Assembly: GCA_016630905.1 (NCBI GenBank)
Contig: WBMQ01000002.1
Coordinates: forward strand, 2,480,001 to 2,544,000
Direction: 5' to 3'
DNA length: 64,000 bases
Source of the DNA: Capillidium heterosporum
Lineage: Eukaryota > Entomophthoromycota > Entomophthoromycetes > Entomophthorales > Capillidiaceae
A program made the position numbers and the translations under genes. The notes below the pieces were generated by a model. It had not been told where the DNA came from, ran no database searches, and worked only from the letters and a program-made list of their open reading frames with translations. Shown here one piece after another: positions 33,213-46,209 of the stretch; position 1 is the first letter of the stretch, and each line of letters starts with the position of its first letter.

Positions 33213-35539
33213 AAAGGTAGTTGAAGATATCAAATCTAGGTCCTAACCTATTTTATAAGGGTTGTAACTCTCTGGCTTTATTATTAACTACTTTTCACTG
33301 TTTAAATATATATACAAGTTCCTACTAACATTAACTTTCAAATATTCGAAAGTAGTGTTTTATATCCTTAAGATAATTAGGATTTATTGGAAATTGGACT
33401 TTATTTTTAACAGATCTATGAAAAGTTTAGGAGTAAGCTACTACTTTTATTTATACTGCTTAATATTGCTACTAGAGTGTATTTTTATCCCTAAATAGCT
33501 TAGTTTATAAAATTTTACTTTACGTTTTATATTGTCATTCGATAGAAGACATTTAGTATATATTTATATATTCTTTTATCGACGTCCTTTGCCTTATGGC
33601 TTTTATAGTTACTTTGGGCTACCACTATTTTCATAGTAAATTATTCGGTTGTGATGTACTGCATTGTTCGGATTTTCCCTACACTATTAATCAACAAACT
33701 CATTAATATGAAGTAAAAGTGAGCAGAAGCAGTAACTTTGAGAGTAATTTAGATTTAAACTTTGCCTGATCAGTTAGTTTTGATTTTTTAAAGCCAAAAT
33801 GTTTATTTAGATTAAGGTATAAGGTAAATAATATACATATTAGTCACTTCTCAAAGCACATAGAAGTTGAAATGAGAAGGTAGGAGACAGACCTTTCCAA
33901 TTAACAGTCTCGTAAGAAAAGGCTATCAGGCAGCAATGGGTCAAGGCCTAGCCAAGAGACGACTTCTGCAAGTCGATCTTTCATATTTTGAGTACTAAAA
34001 CTCTTCAAGTGATGGTAAAGGGATAAAAAGTATTGGATGCGATCCCTGCTAAAGAAGCAGCAGAATCATCTCAAATTTATTACAAAGATTCAGGATACAT
34101 AGTTTGTGAGTGGACATAAATGTGCCTGTAAATATGTCTGTATCAAGAGATTTTGATACCTAGGGTGTTCATGACACTTTATTGAAAATCATGGAAATCT
34201 AGCGAAACTAATGACCTAGGACTGCATAGAAAGGAGGATTCCTCACCCTCATAACTTGGGGTTGAATATTCAAAATATCTGTGAACTAGTGAATTCACTA
34301 GGATTGAACACCAAATAAGCTTCTTGAACTTACTCTTTGAATTGATGATGCAATCTCCTGACTAAAAGGCTCCCTAGTAGTTTAGATTCCTTCGAATTTC
34401 TGCAACTAAACTGATACGCCTATGAATAATTTCCATATTTAGTAAATTTTTATATTCGTATTCTGTTTTCAAACTTATATTCGAATTCAAACTATAAATT
34501 TACTTACTATACAAATTTTATTATTTAACAATATGCTAAATTATTATTAAGGTTATATTTTAATTTAATGTTTGTATTTGCTTGTAACCTCTCATATTTT
34601 AATAAGCTTATATTTGAATTAGTACAAAACTCTACCTATTCTTTATATATCTATAGGACTCCTTACTGAATTAAATAATCCCAGATTTCTTAGTAAGCTT
34701 TAGACTGTTAAAACTTAAGTTAAACTTCCTTTAGATATGCTTTAAAATTAATTAATATATACGCTTAACCAAAAAAGCCTGCTAAGAACTGTCATATGTA
34801 GAGGTAGCCGAAATGCCTATCGCTAAAAATCTAATGATTTTTAATTTATATTGCAATTGTCAATATTTTAGGATATCTAAGTCGAAATAGGTACTATTTC
34901 ATTAATTTGAAACTGACTTTGCTAGTTTTAAACTCAAGAGTATTCATTTTTTGTATGTTGCCATTTCGCGATAATCTATACATTAGGAAATATCTGTTTA
35001 AATTGCTCCTTCATGCGTTAATATACGTGCAATATATATTTTAGCATTTTAGTTTTACTTTTATATTATAATATATCTATTCCACCAATTGTAAAATTTT
35101 TATTAAATTTTTAAAAAAGTGATGATAAACCGGATTAGTAATCCAATGATTTATATAATTTTGAGTTAGATACAGCCAATTGAATTATAATTTATTGATC
35201 ATATATATAGTATAAAACCAGCAAAAGTACCTTTAGCTGAGAAGTGTAATGTTAAATGGAAATTGCTCATTTCGAAAACAAAGCCGAAAGGCTTATTTAT
35301 TGCATATGAAAGATAAGTAAAAATAGAACCAATTCATTGCCTGCCTTTAATTTAATCCACTATCTTGCTCATAATTGATAGAAATTAGTTTATGTAATAA
35401 TCTTGGTCGTCAAAATTCCTATTATTAGGTTATAAACCTATTCCCTTCTTTGCTTTCTTTTTTCGTTATATTTTTTATCAATCTACAATTTTCCCATCTT
35501 TAATTTGTAATTATCTTAGTTATGAATATATATCACATA
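33213..35539. other. Gene-free AT-rich region
   Basis: About 2.3 kb without a supportable ORF, RNA gene or tandem repeat. Confidence 0.5.
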
Positions 35540-36140
35540 TGTGATATTTTGACTCCCTTTATTCTTTTCTTTCTTGACTTTGACCATCATCCGGGAACCC
35601 TGATCATTAGCGATACACTATCTGACCTTATCATTTCAATAATAAATTCACCAGCAGTAGTCGATAGTATTACTGGCCTTTCTAGTTAAACTTGATAAAC
35701 ATCTGATTAATATATAGAGTAGCTAATTGCAGATGGAAATCCAATCCCTCTAATGTAGTTACTGTCAAGGTGCCAAAGGGGCATTTAAATCTCTTGGTTA
35801 TTACTGAAAGCCAGTATCTTGATGACGTTTTACCTCGCTATTCATAGCTGTTTTTCCAAAACAGCGTGATTCTGTTTCCTAGTCTACAAATAAAATCTTG
35901 TTCTTGATAAATCTCTTAGTTATTAGATAGTGCGAATATATGGTTCGACTTCGATACCCTCTTAGCTCACTCCGTTCAAAATTTCTTCGCTTCCCTTTGG
36001 ACTTACCTCCTTTGGGTGATTCATATTACCAATGCCGTGGTCGGCATTGGTTCTACTGTTCCGACTTCTCATGTCATATGTTCCCATTATGACACCATCA
36101 TTAGTTGGATCCAACGGCATCCCCTTGGACCTTACATATA
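35540..36140 (+). repeat. Dispersed coding repeat family B, copy 2
   Basis: Opposite orientation to copy 1. The + strand from 35939 to 36135 encodes WFDF...FFASLWTYLLW, then VIHITNAVVGIGSTVP, followed by ..HYDTIISWIQ. The same peptide is recognisable in both other copies, so the family once encoded, or still encodes, a small membrane protein. Confidence 0.65.
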
Positions 36141-36967
36141 TCAACTAGTATATATATAGACTAATCAAGTAAAATATAAACTCAGTTTCAAGTTAAAATA
36201 GTTTTAGATAGACAAAGCCTTGCTCTTATGATATTAATATTAATTAATATAGAAGTACAAGATCCTATTTGTAGGTTTACCCTATATTTTCGTCAATAAC
36301 GTGTTAAATCATCTTACTGAATACCTCAAAGTGTAAGTGGCTCTTAGTGAGTTTGGCAGTACTTTTTGACTAAATAAGTACTTCACCTTTTATAGATTCA
36401 TTATACATCTAGATTATTATTTGATACTGTACTTGCGATAGAGTATTCATATTGAAAATACAGCAGTAAAAATACGTCTTCAATACTATTAAATTTTTTT
36501 AGGTAATTTACTTATAAACCTAAAGCTATTGATAAAGTGTATTAAAAGTAACATAAAATATTTGCTAAGAATTGAGATGGAAAAGGAATATTATATATAC
36601 ATTAAATTAAACCATGATTAGAAAAGTTTGTTTTGGGAAGATATCATTTGAATATTTTTTTCTGAACTAATTAGTGCTATACTATCAAGAATTTTTTTGG
36701 GAAACCAGCGATACTAGAAACTATTTCGAAAATATTGGTAATTTTCTGAATTCCAATAGTTTTTGAGAGAATTTACTTTTTTAGATAGACATATTAATAA
36801 AGCTACTCTACCTTTAAAAATAGTATACTATTTCTTATAAAATATTTTTTCAATGTCATTTGATTTATAATTTATCAAAAAGACTATACGAAGGTATACT
36901 TCTCAGTATATTACATTTGTCCATGTGTTTTATTTAAATTGTACCAGATTGAAGAAATATTAAATGT
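36141..36967. other. Gene-free AT-rich region
   Basis: Nothing recognisable between repeat B and repeat A copies. Confidence 0.45.
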
Positions 36968-37812
36968 TGGCTGGTCGACCTCACCGAGTGTCTGGTCACT
37001 GACTTGGACTTTCAGTCGAGTGGATTCGGCTGAACTTGGAGAGTCCTTCGGCATGGGATGTGACATGTGTATCGTATTATGGGCTGATTAATATAGATAC
37101 GGCGACTAACTTACAACCAAATATAATATAAAAACTCGATTCCTGCAACACTCCCAGCTAGGAATCCTTAAAAACATTTAATCAAACCAACCCAAACTTA
37201 AATCTACGATTAGAGCAAACTTTAAAGAAAGGCCTCAAATAATTCTGATAAAACGACTCAGGAATTCTCTTTTCCTCTATTGATGAAAGTAACCCAAAAA
37301 CCCTTTTCCTTCTCTCTTGTTTTTCCTTTGTTCTTTTTGTCCTTTTCTTCGTTTCTCCTCGTTTTTGTGATCTTTTTCCTCGTTTTCGTCTTCTTCCTCC
37401 CTCCTTTCCCCAGTTTCGCTATATATACTGTGGCTCCGAAATAAGGTATAATTTGGAGGCTTGTAAGTAAGCCCTTTTTTCAATGACATAGAGTCCGCAT
37501 TCCAGTTGCTGTTGTCCATCTCAGTATTTCGGACTCACTTTTTCTGCAGGACAACAATCGGAGAACTCGACATTGAGTCTAAACCAAGCCTGCATCCTTA
37601 ATAGAAAATCGGTCTTAGGTAATTTAAGCAACCTGGCCATTGATTAGAATAATGAATAATGAATGGTAAGCGTTTTAAAGTGCAGGGAACAGATAAGTAA
37701 CTGTGTAATCCAAAGTGTATTGTCGAGTGATAGTAAAATTATAGATTACCTATGAAAAATGAAAATGCTCCAATGTTTAACACCCAAATTAGCCAGAGAG
37801 CTAAGTTGATAA
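36968..37812 (+). repeat. Dispersed repeat family A, copy 3
   Basis: Diverged relative of the palindrome-end repeats, in the same order of blocks. It starts CTGGTCGACCTCACCGAG and ends GCCAGAGAGCTAAGTTG. It contains a Lys/Glu-rich low-complexity insertion at about 37290-37400 (CTTTTTC/TCTTTTT tracts), and a minus-strand ORF there (37277-37519) looks fortuitous. Confidence 0.7.
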
Positions 37813-39224
37813 TTAATATTGTTCTATTTCCGCCATTCAAGTGTTAAGTCAAAATTTTAAAAACCAAAAGTAGTTGGAAAATTGTTGAGCGCTGTTTACG
37901 TCGAATAAACAAAAATTCGATTGGAGTTTTATATATTTAAATTTTGGATGTACGAGTACATCAAAACCAATGATTTCTTTGAACTGTAGCTCCATTAAGC
38001 TAATTAGAGAAGTGCCTAAAAATTTATACTCGGAATTTCAAGAAAAGCTGTTATTTAAAACTCTTCACTCCTTGAAAAATGAACAATACTAAAATAAAGT
38101 TATACTAATTGAAATGAATAAAGACCCATTAAACTGTCACTGATAAGTCCCGGCTTAGTGTATAACTGATTCATCTTTATTTCCGCTTGTTAAATTACGA
38201 TATTAACTAATACAGTTCACAAATTGAAATCCAAAGTATATAGTCAACCAGTGAGTTTTCAAATTTCCATTAACCATTTATAAGATATATGAAGAAAAGC
38301 CAGGGATTAACAACGCAAAATATTATTTATTCTGTTTCCTAAACTGTAGATTCACGGTGCAATTCATTGGGAAATAAATATTTAGCTGGATCAAGTTGAA
38401 GGCAAAAATTAAGGATTTGGGTTAAAGCTCACTAATATAGCTGCAGAAAAATAAAAACTCATTATTAAACTATTAAACAGATTTAGATATGGATACATGA
38501 GGAGCACTATTTCTGGACCAATAATGATGGCTATTCGAGAAAGTGTGCAGTCCATAAAATATGTTGTTTGATTTCAGAAATCAAGTTTAGGAAATATTCG
38601 AAAGTGATATCAACTCAAGTTCAGAATCTTATGGGACTTTTCTAACTAATAAGGAAACTCAAGTTTATTTAATATTAAATGGATCAGGTGTTGTAGATGT
38701 GGATATATACTATATAGTATCAACAGTATGTAAATCTGTCACTATAGCCTCAATTATAAAAGCAACCAAAGTTCATTGCTCATCGAGATGGCTTTTTAAT
38801 TGACGTTCTTATGAATTTCGAAAAGTGCCTATAATTGACTATGATTTCAAAGCTTGTGGAGTTAATATATATAAAGCACAAACTAAATTGACTTGGTTGC
38901 CGAATAACCCGAATATAGAAAAAATCCTAAAGTTACCCATACTTTAGGCTCCAAAATAGCTCGGAACAAAGAAGATTATAGGCTACGATGATACTCACTA
39001 TTTGCAACAGTGAGCTGATATTTCGGAGCTACCAATGTATTTATGGAAATCCTAAAATTATAACTAGCCACATGCTCTCGCTAAACCTTCAAGTTTAGAG
39101 TTTATGGTAAAAGAATAACCTATTGCTAACAGAAGACTTACAAATTGATATGTTAAGCGGAAAGATAAAGACTGCAGCAAATAAAGTTGATGCTTAACGT
39201 ATACTTTAATATCAAGAGAATCCT
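37813..39224. other. Gene-free region upstream of the amine oxidase
   Basis: AT-rich with no supportable ORF; it presumably holds upstream control sequences for the oxidase gene. Confidence 0.45.
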
Positions 39225-39230
39225 TATAAA
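39225..39230 (+). promoter_or_regulatory. TATA box of the amine oxidase gene
   Basis: TATAAA 47 bp before the ATG, matching the spacing seen at the His-rich genes. Confidence 0.5.
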
Positions 39231-39276
39231 GCCAACCCAGCTTTAATTTTACTTTTTTCTCGTAGCTAATAATCTA

Positions 39277-40959
39277 ATGAAGTATCTCATCATCTCCCCT
39301 GTCCTAGCTGGGTTGGTCCTTGGTCAGAACGTCGAACAAGTAGCCCGCCCTCCTTGCAAGCCCTGCCTCCCAAATCAGGTTGAAATCTTAACCTTTGAGA
39401 ACAATCAGATCCAAGAAGATTCTCTTGCCAACATCAATATTCGCTACATCACCAGCGAAAACTATGTCGAGGACCTCAAGTTTACCTACGGTATTTGTGG
39501 CTATCATGGAAACGACAGGCTTGTTGGAAATGCCGTTGTAGGGACTCAGAAGCCTACCAAGTTCGCATGGGCGACGCCTTCCAAGAATGATCAGGGGCCT
39601 CGCAGGAAGCTCTGTATCAAAGCTTGGCAGGGATCTTGCTTGCTGGGCCAGGGTCGTGAGTTCAGCATTATTCCATCCACCTTCAACGTCAAGGACGTCA
39701 ATAATGCTTGGAGGTACGATGCCGTAAAGGACTTCAAGAAATCGGGATCCTTCGTAGCCAACCAAGTTCCCAAATCGATTGGAATTGTTGGTGCTGGTAT
39801 GTCAGGTATGTTCAGTGCCTTGTTGCTTGATATGGCCAAATTAAATTACAAAGTGGAGATGATTGAAGCCAACCGTGAGAGGGTAGGTGGGCGAGTTTGG
39901 ACTTATCATTTCCCAGGAGGTAGTAGATACGACTACTTCGAGCTGGGTGCCATGCGCTTCTACACGAATCTTACTTATTCTGATGGAGTGATCCGCGAAG
40001 ACCCTGGTTGCAAGATGGTATTTAAATTGATCGACTATTTGAACAACCGAGCCCCTAAGGAATCTGACAAGCTCAACTTGATCCCCTACGTCTTCGGCAC
40101 CACGCAGATCCCATACTTTAACAAGTACCATGGCTGGAAGCAAGTTGAGGATGGTATGGGCCGCTTCCCCCAGCTATTGCGCAAGGTCTTAACCGATAAG
40201 CAAGTCCCCCTACGTTACGGTAAGGTGTACGGTCTCAACTACACTGACAAAGTAACCTTGAAATACAAGGCGAAGGTAGCCTTGAATGAACCTGATCATG
40301 AAGCAAACTTTGACTACGCTATCGTAGCCATCCCTCTGACTATGGTCAGGCACTGGAAACTCCCTACCCTATCCTACGGACTTTCCGACGTCATTGAGAA
40401 GCAGTTCCACGGTCGCATTTGCAAAGTGTTACTCAAATTTGAGCATAGGTTCTGGGACCCCAAGGTTTATATTGGACAGGGTGTGTCTGACTTCCGATCC
40501 TTCGAGCAGACCATCATCTATCCTAGTCACGGTGATTCGAAGGTCATCACTTTCTCTTATTTGTACGCTGATAGACTTGAAATCCACGAAGGTGCTTCTG
40601 ATGAAGAGTTTGAGATGCTGGCTATTGACAAGTTGGTTGAAATCCACGGTGAAAAGGCCCGTCAAAGCTATAAGAAAGGTAACATAAAGCGTCTATGCTG
40701 GCAGACTGACCCCAATTCTATGGGTGGGGTTGGTAGCTATGAAACTTTGGAAGATAAGGTACGCGACCTGCCTAAGTTCACTAACATGGAAGCCAATACT
40801 GTATTCACTGTTGAATCTACCGATCACTACGTTGGCTGGATTCACGGTGCTATGTACGCAGGTATGAGAGGTGTGTTCCAGATCTTGATCAAGGACGGCC
40901 ATATTGATGAAGCTAGAAAGCTTAGCAAGTTTTGGGGTGGTGACATTTACAATATTTAA
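39277..40959 (+). CDS. Secreted flavin amine oxidase, L-amino-acid-oxidase-like, 560 aa
   Basis: Predicted FAD enzyme that oxidatively deaminates L-amino acids or amines, releasing 2-oxo acid, ammonia and hydrogen peroxide. A signal peptide is at residues 1-16 (MKYLIISPVLAGLVLG). A ~150-residue N-terminal region precedes the Rossmann FAD motif IGIVGAGMSG (residues ~167-176), then MIEANRERVGGRVWTY and the GAMRF motif typical of the family. The C-terminal flavin-binding segment is near residues 525-545 (YVGWIHGAMYAGMRG). The gene is intronless and of usual LAAO length. Secretion suggests a role in nitrogen supply or in making peroxide outside the cell; substrate cannot be read from the sequence. 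Confidence 0.9.
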   Translation: MKYLIISPVLAGLVLGQNVEQVARPPCKPCLPNQVEILTFENNQIQEDSLANINIRYITSENYVEDLKFTYGICGYHGNDRLVGNAVVGTQKPTKFAWATPSKNDQGPRRKLCIKAWQGSCLLGQGREFSIIPSTFNVKDVNNAWRYDAVKDFKKSGSFVANQVPKSIGIVGAGMSGMFSALLLDMAKLNYKVEMIEANRERVGGRVWTYHFPGGSRYDYFELGAMRFYTNLTYSDGVIREDPGCKMVFKLIDYLNNRAPKESDKLNLIPYVFGTTQIPYFNKYHGWKQVEDGMGRFPQLLRKVLTDKQVPLRYGKVYGLNYTDKVTLKYKAKVALNEPDHEANFDYAIVAIPLTMVRHWKLPTLSYGLSDVIEKQFHGRICKVLLKFEHRFWDPKVYIGQGVSDFRSFEQTIIYPSHGDSKVITFSYLYADRLEIHEGASDEEFEMLAIDKLVEIHGEKARQSYKKGNIKRLCWQTDPNSMGGVGSYETLEDKVRDLPKFTNMEANTVFTVESTDHYVGWIHGAMYAGMRGVFQILIKDGHIDEARKLSKFWGGDIYNI

Positions 40960-42628
40960 TTAATAAATTTTTTGCTTGGCAATGCTTTTCATATTTACTT
41001 CCAATTATGTGCTTTTGATGACACTATTCTATTAGGATAGCATATTATACCTATAATCAGTATAAAGTCGGGATTGAATTATAAATTAAATGTGCACTAT
41101 TTCAAAAGTGAATTTTAAAGCCTAGTATTCCATAAGCATAGCGGCAGTATATTTATTTGCCTTGAGTTTTAATATAGTTTATAATGTTATACGAAAGGAT
41201 GTAGATGCTAAGTTGCTCATCTTCGTATAGTTCTTTGATGACACTCAAATTAAATTAATACCCTATATGAAAAGACATGTCGGTGCCAGGCTAAGATGGA
41301 TAATGGAATCATCTAAAAATTGCTTCCATTCAAGAAAAGCCATTGTGATTTAGAAATTTTCTAGAGTCAATGAGACAAAGCTTCCAGTACTGCCAACCAA
41401 AATTTTCATCAGCAATGTAGTATAACTTGTTTTGGTAAATTTAAATGGCATTTTCCCGCGGAAAAATAGGCTTTAGGAGCGATACAGTACAGTGCAATCC
41501 TAGTGTTCCTGATTTTCTTTGCTCTAAGCACTTTTTTATAACTACAAACTTAGGATATATGTGCTTTTTTATGCTATTTTTATTTTATTTTATTGAGAAA
41601 TATACATATATGTGTAAGAAAGTTCCTCTAAGCTAACTGGATAACATCGAATCGGATAGTATTAGCGCTTTTCTTTGTCGATTCTGATTTTCAATAAGAA
41701 CGTTCTACCAATAATATTTGACCATGTGCAAACCTAGGTGGATGTAGTACCTGCAAAGGGTGAACTACTTTTTGGTCGGAAAGTACCGTCAAGTGGATAA
41801 TAAGCCACCCGCTCTTTGGATCCTTGGATGAGAGGCTTCAGCCTGATTATTTACAAAACAGGTTTATACGGTTGCTATTAAGACCTTCTACATCCAATCT
41901 ATTCAAGTTCGTCTTATAAGAACAAGATTTAAAATACCTAGTCCTATTTTTAGCTTCGAGTTAAATAGGCATTAAATATATAAACGGATTAATTTATATA
42001 CTGAGTTTGTTTTACTTGAACTTATAGATAGAAGGCTTAAGTTAAAGTATACTATATGGACCAAAAAATATGTTACATAACTCTTTTAAATATAATATCA
42101 TTGAAAAACACACCATTGTAAACATTTAATTTGTAACTCAATGAATTGAAAAAACTACAGCAGTTGTAAATACAAAACTTTAGTTGAGTTTTCGTTCACA
42201 TGATTGAACAAAACTATTCGAACACTTAACAGCGATATATATGGTATAGTTATTACTGAATTCAGTAGATAAGCTTACTAAACTTTGGTAATGTAAAAGA
42301 TTTGATCTATTTGATAAGTAATGACTCGAAATTTTCAATATATTCTCAAGTTTGGCTCTAGGTATCTGAATATTCTACGATAAACCATTTATTTTTACAT
42401 ATTTATAGTTTTACTTTATATAATTTATAACCACAGTAATGAGCTGAAAATGAATTTTACTTTGATGGATGTGAAATTCAAAGCAACACATTGGTTCTAA
42501 TTTGAAGGTACATTCCTTTAGCTTGAACAACATATAAAGTATCGAAGCACCTTCTTACAAACTCAAACTCAAACATCTATTTTAATTTAATCATCTCTTT
42601 TTTCCAAATTTATCGTCTTAATCACTAA
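40960..42628. other. Intergenic region between oxidase and receptor genes
   Basis: No supportable gene. The part at 41690-41940 may be a remnant of an old repeat (see 30220-30480). CATATAAAG at ~42531 is a TATA candidate about 95 bp before the receptor ATG. Confidence 0.4.
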
Positions 42629-43714
42629 ATGACTGAGGAAGAACAGTACGAATTGTTAGGAACTGTTATACCAAAGATGGAGCTCGTCAGTCTATCCTTT
42701 GCCTTGTTTACTGTCTTGTTGGCAGCCGCCTTATGTAAAATTCTTTATTGACAAAGCTAATATGTAGTTTTATATAAACCGGACATGGTGAACCGAATTA
42801 GCCTCCGCCTCCAAGTTGGTATTGCATTGGTAGATGTCACCAACCACTTGACTTCTTATTTCGTTGGTGTAGCCAAGGATGGTACCCCTGAGTGTGAGTT
42901 CATAGGGTTTTGGAGAGTGTTTGGAGTTCAAATGTTCTGCTTCTTGAACATAGCGATAGCTTTGAATCTCCATCTTGTATTTCTTAAAGGTAAAACGTTT
43001 AATCCAAAGTGGGAGTACTTTTATTGGATTTTACCGCTTTTGATCAGCCTCATATGCTCTTTACCACCCTTAGGTACCTTTCTCATTAATTTAACACTAA
43101 CGTCTACTTAGTTCAAGGTAAATATGGCTGGGATCAGCACCGTATATGTGGCTTTAAAGATGGATTCAATGACAGCACTATATTAAACTTTGCCTTGATT
43201 GCCGTACCCAAGATAGTCACAGTAGCTTACTGTGTAACCATTGTTGTTCTAGTCATTATTCAGTTGAAGAAGAACATAAATGACGTTGAGGCCAATACCC
43301 ACCGCCCATCTCAAAAGCTTGGTGACAGGGAAGAACTCAAACATTTTTTAGCAAAATTGATCCTCAGAGTGTATATTTATTTTCAATGTATAGTATTGAT
43401 TTAATTTATAGGTCACTGTATCCTTTAATCTGTGTGATTTGTTTTTCTGGATCGATTGTACACAACTTTTTAGTACTGGCAAATGCAAATACTTTTGCAT
43501 TTACCTTTTGGGCCGCTGTGGGAAATGGTACTGTTTCAGTTTTATTGCCATACTAACTATTTTAGAAACCATCGGTATCTTTAACTGTATCGCTTTCCTG
43601 TTGGATCCTACTTTGCATTTAGCTTTGATTGATGCCTATAAAACTTATAAGTCAAGAGTAATGAGTAAGCTTCCCTGCAGATCTAGTGGCTATGATGGTA
43701 CTATTTTTAAATAG
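42629..43714 (+). CDS. Seven-transmembrane receptor-like protein, 311 aa, five exons
   Basis: Predicted plasma-membrane GPCR-like receptor. My exon model is 42629-42734, 42768-43073, 43112-43370, 43412-43527 and 43566-43714. All borders are GT/AG, phases agree, and the last intron has a TACTAACT branch site. TM1 spans the first junction (..LLAAAL + FLYKPDMVNRISL). TM2 is GIALVDVTNHLTSYFV, TM3 contains CEFIGFWRVF and LNIAIALNLHLVF, and TM4 is WILPLLISLICSLPPL. TM5 is ALIAVPKIVTVAYCV, TM6 is LYPLICVICFSGSIVHN, and TM7 contains GIFNCIAFLLDPTLHL. The layout resembles fungal cAMP-receptor-like GPCRs; ligand and G protein are unknown. It is the only intact member of a local cluster of four. Confidence 0.8.
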
Positions 43715-46209
43715 AATATATACTAATGTTTTAGTTGAATTAAGCTCTATATCTAATTTAAATGAAAATAATCAAGTCGAAATTACCCCTACCGATATTA
43801 TTAATGAGACCAGAAACTTTTGATATGCAGGGCAGAGCTAAGACTTTATACTAATAAACTTTATTTTCAATACTTTATCTTTATATGACATAATATTTAT
43901 AAATTTTATTTATAAGAATATATCTACAGCTATTTTAAATTATACTTCAGTCTTTTTGAAAATAATACGCTTGCATTGTTTCGAATTATACTGTAGTATT
44001 GTTAGATGCAATTATAAATGGAATAGGCTGAAATTTCAATTACAGGCTTTCCAACAATGAACAAAGCTGTATATTTTTCCTTAACAATGTTAAATAGTAT
44101 ACAATACGTAAAATTTGCTTGCTGCTGTTGAACCTGCAGTTGAATTTTGGGCCCACTTTTAGATTAAATGGCAGTCTTCTATAGGTGGTAATTGCTACAC
44201 ATTTACAAAAATCAATCAAAATCTCACTCTAGCTAATAGAGTTTTAGAATTTTAAAGGCTTAGAATCCAATTTGAGAAATGTTCAAATAACAAATTTGGC
44301 ATAAAATTACTGCTATGTTAGGAAAGTATCAAATAACACTGGTCTGGAGTCAAAGCAATTTCAGATGTAGATAAGGAATGAGTGAAAACTATTTTTATTG
44401 GATGTCAGACTATAGAAAATAGAAGATACTATTGGATTAGAAAGCTTGTATCCAATACTATCCTTCTTTTTTCTATAAAATGAACTACAATACAAAATGT
44501 CATTTAATATATACTCGAAAATTATCAAAATACATAGAGAATAGCTCTTAAAGTGGCTTAATAACAATAACAAAAATAGCCTTTATTAATTTGATTATCA
44601 ACACAACAAGCATTCATGTAATAACCTACAGCACAGTATACATTGTGGTGGAAACCTTAATCGATAGATTTACGGTTTAAAATTAGTGCGTATATAGTTG
44701 TAAGCTATAACTATATGTATTATAAATTGATTTACCAAAGTATTGATAATTTGGATGTGTTGGGTTATTTATAAAATTATTGCTAAAAAGCTCGGAACAA
44801 TGACAATAGAAAGCTGGTTGATGGATAAAGTCAAGGATTACTTTGTCCATATTTTTATATTAAAAATAAATCTATACTCTAATGAAATACCTCAAAATAA
44901 GTTTGATTTACACTTTATTGGCCTTAACTGGTAAGATGGGATGCAGTTTTTATGTCATCAAATTGCTATAACTTTTATGTTTGAAGAACTAATAATGCTA
45001 AATTTATATAAGTCTAGTAAACTTTAACTTGATATAATTATTTTATTGTAGCCACCATCATTAGGCTTGAAGATTACTGATATAGATACTAGTATAGTAC
45101 CACTCAAACATTCAAATCATCGTTGTTTATCTTTGATTCAATTATTCTTGTGATTCCCAATTCAAAGCATTTTTATTTCAACTATCGGCAGCTTTGTTCC
45201 GAATTATTTTTAAAAATTGCTCTATTTTGGAATTTAGTAAAAAACTCTATTTATTATTATCAGTTTAGAGGCTGTAGATAAGCCTCTTGAAGTTTTCATC
45301 AAAGTACATGCTGTATTATAGGATATCATACTTAGCCTGAAGCTCCGATAATCAGTATTGTACTAATAGTTTTTATAACTACCTTTATGCTAACGGATAG
45401 GTGATCTTCCATTACTCCAGCCTTTCCAGAACCCTACATACCTTATTTACATTGGTGAGACTATATATAACACCATATCAGTTGCCTTTAAATTGATAGT
45501 GGCATTAAAATCTAACTCAACATATTAAAAAATGCCAATAGTTTTTAATTTCATGTGTAACCTGAGCCCAAAGGAAAAAATCTATAGATCACCGATATAA
45601 AGCAATTCTTTATATTAAATGACAATTGTATATAGTCATAAACTAGTTTTTTAGATTAAGAAATAAGTGAACAATAATAAACTTAAATATGTTATTATCT
45701 TGTAAAAGCTTTATACAAAAATAGGTGCATTTGATGATCGAATCGGAATAATTTGGTGCTATCCAGTAATGTGGTTGTAGATGGTTCTAAGTTCTTGCTA
45801 ACCTCTGTAGCCTGTATATTACCGAATTGAACTATAACTTTGTATTGGCAATAATAAAAAATTACACTTATAACTTTGAGTATTGAATTCGATCTAGTTA
45901 CAATTTCTAAAGCTTTTGCAACATTGCTTGATTGTAATATAAAAGATAGGGTTAAATAAGAAGGCAATACAGTTAAATACACTGATGAATTCTAAGAGTT
46001 ATTATTTTGAAGATTTAACGACTTACCATTCCTATTGTGATCTAAAAAATAACTTTAAATAAATTTATATCATTGATAGCCAAAATTTTGCAGACGATAG
46101 ATCCGGTAAGTACAATTATACATTATATTTGGTACAAGGAACTACAAGAGATGGTTAGTAACATAGCTTAAGTAAACCTATATTTTAAAAATTGACTTCT
46201 TTATGAACT
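43715..46209. other. Intergenic region in the receptor cluster
   Basis: AT-rich. A minus-strand ORF at 45695-45982 has one hydrophobic stretch and lies downstream of the broken receptor at 46.2-46.9 kb, so it may be eroded receptor sequence. Other small ORFs look fortuitous. Confidence 0.35.

Noticed and set aside
37277-37519. Lys/Glu-rich 80-codon ORF in repeat A copy 3
   Set aside because: Produced by a pyrimidine-rich low-complexity insertion; not conserved in the other two copies.
40394-40687. Off-frame ORFs within the amine oxidase gene
   Set aside because: Overlap a clear 560-residue enzyme in the correct frame.
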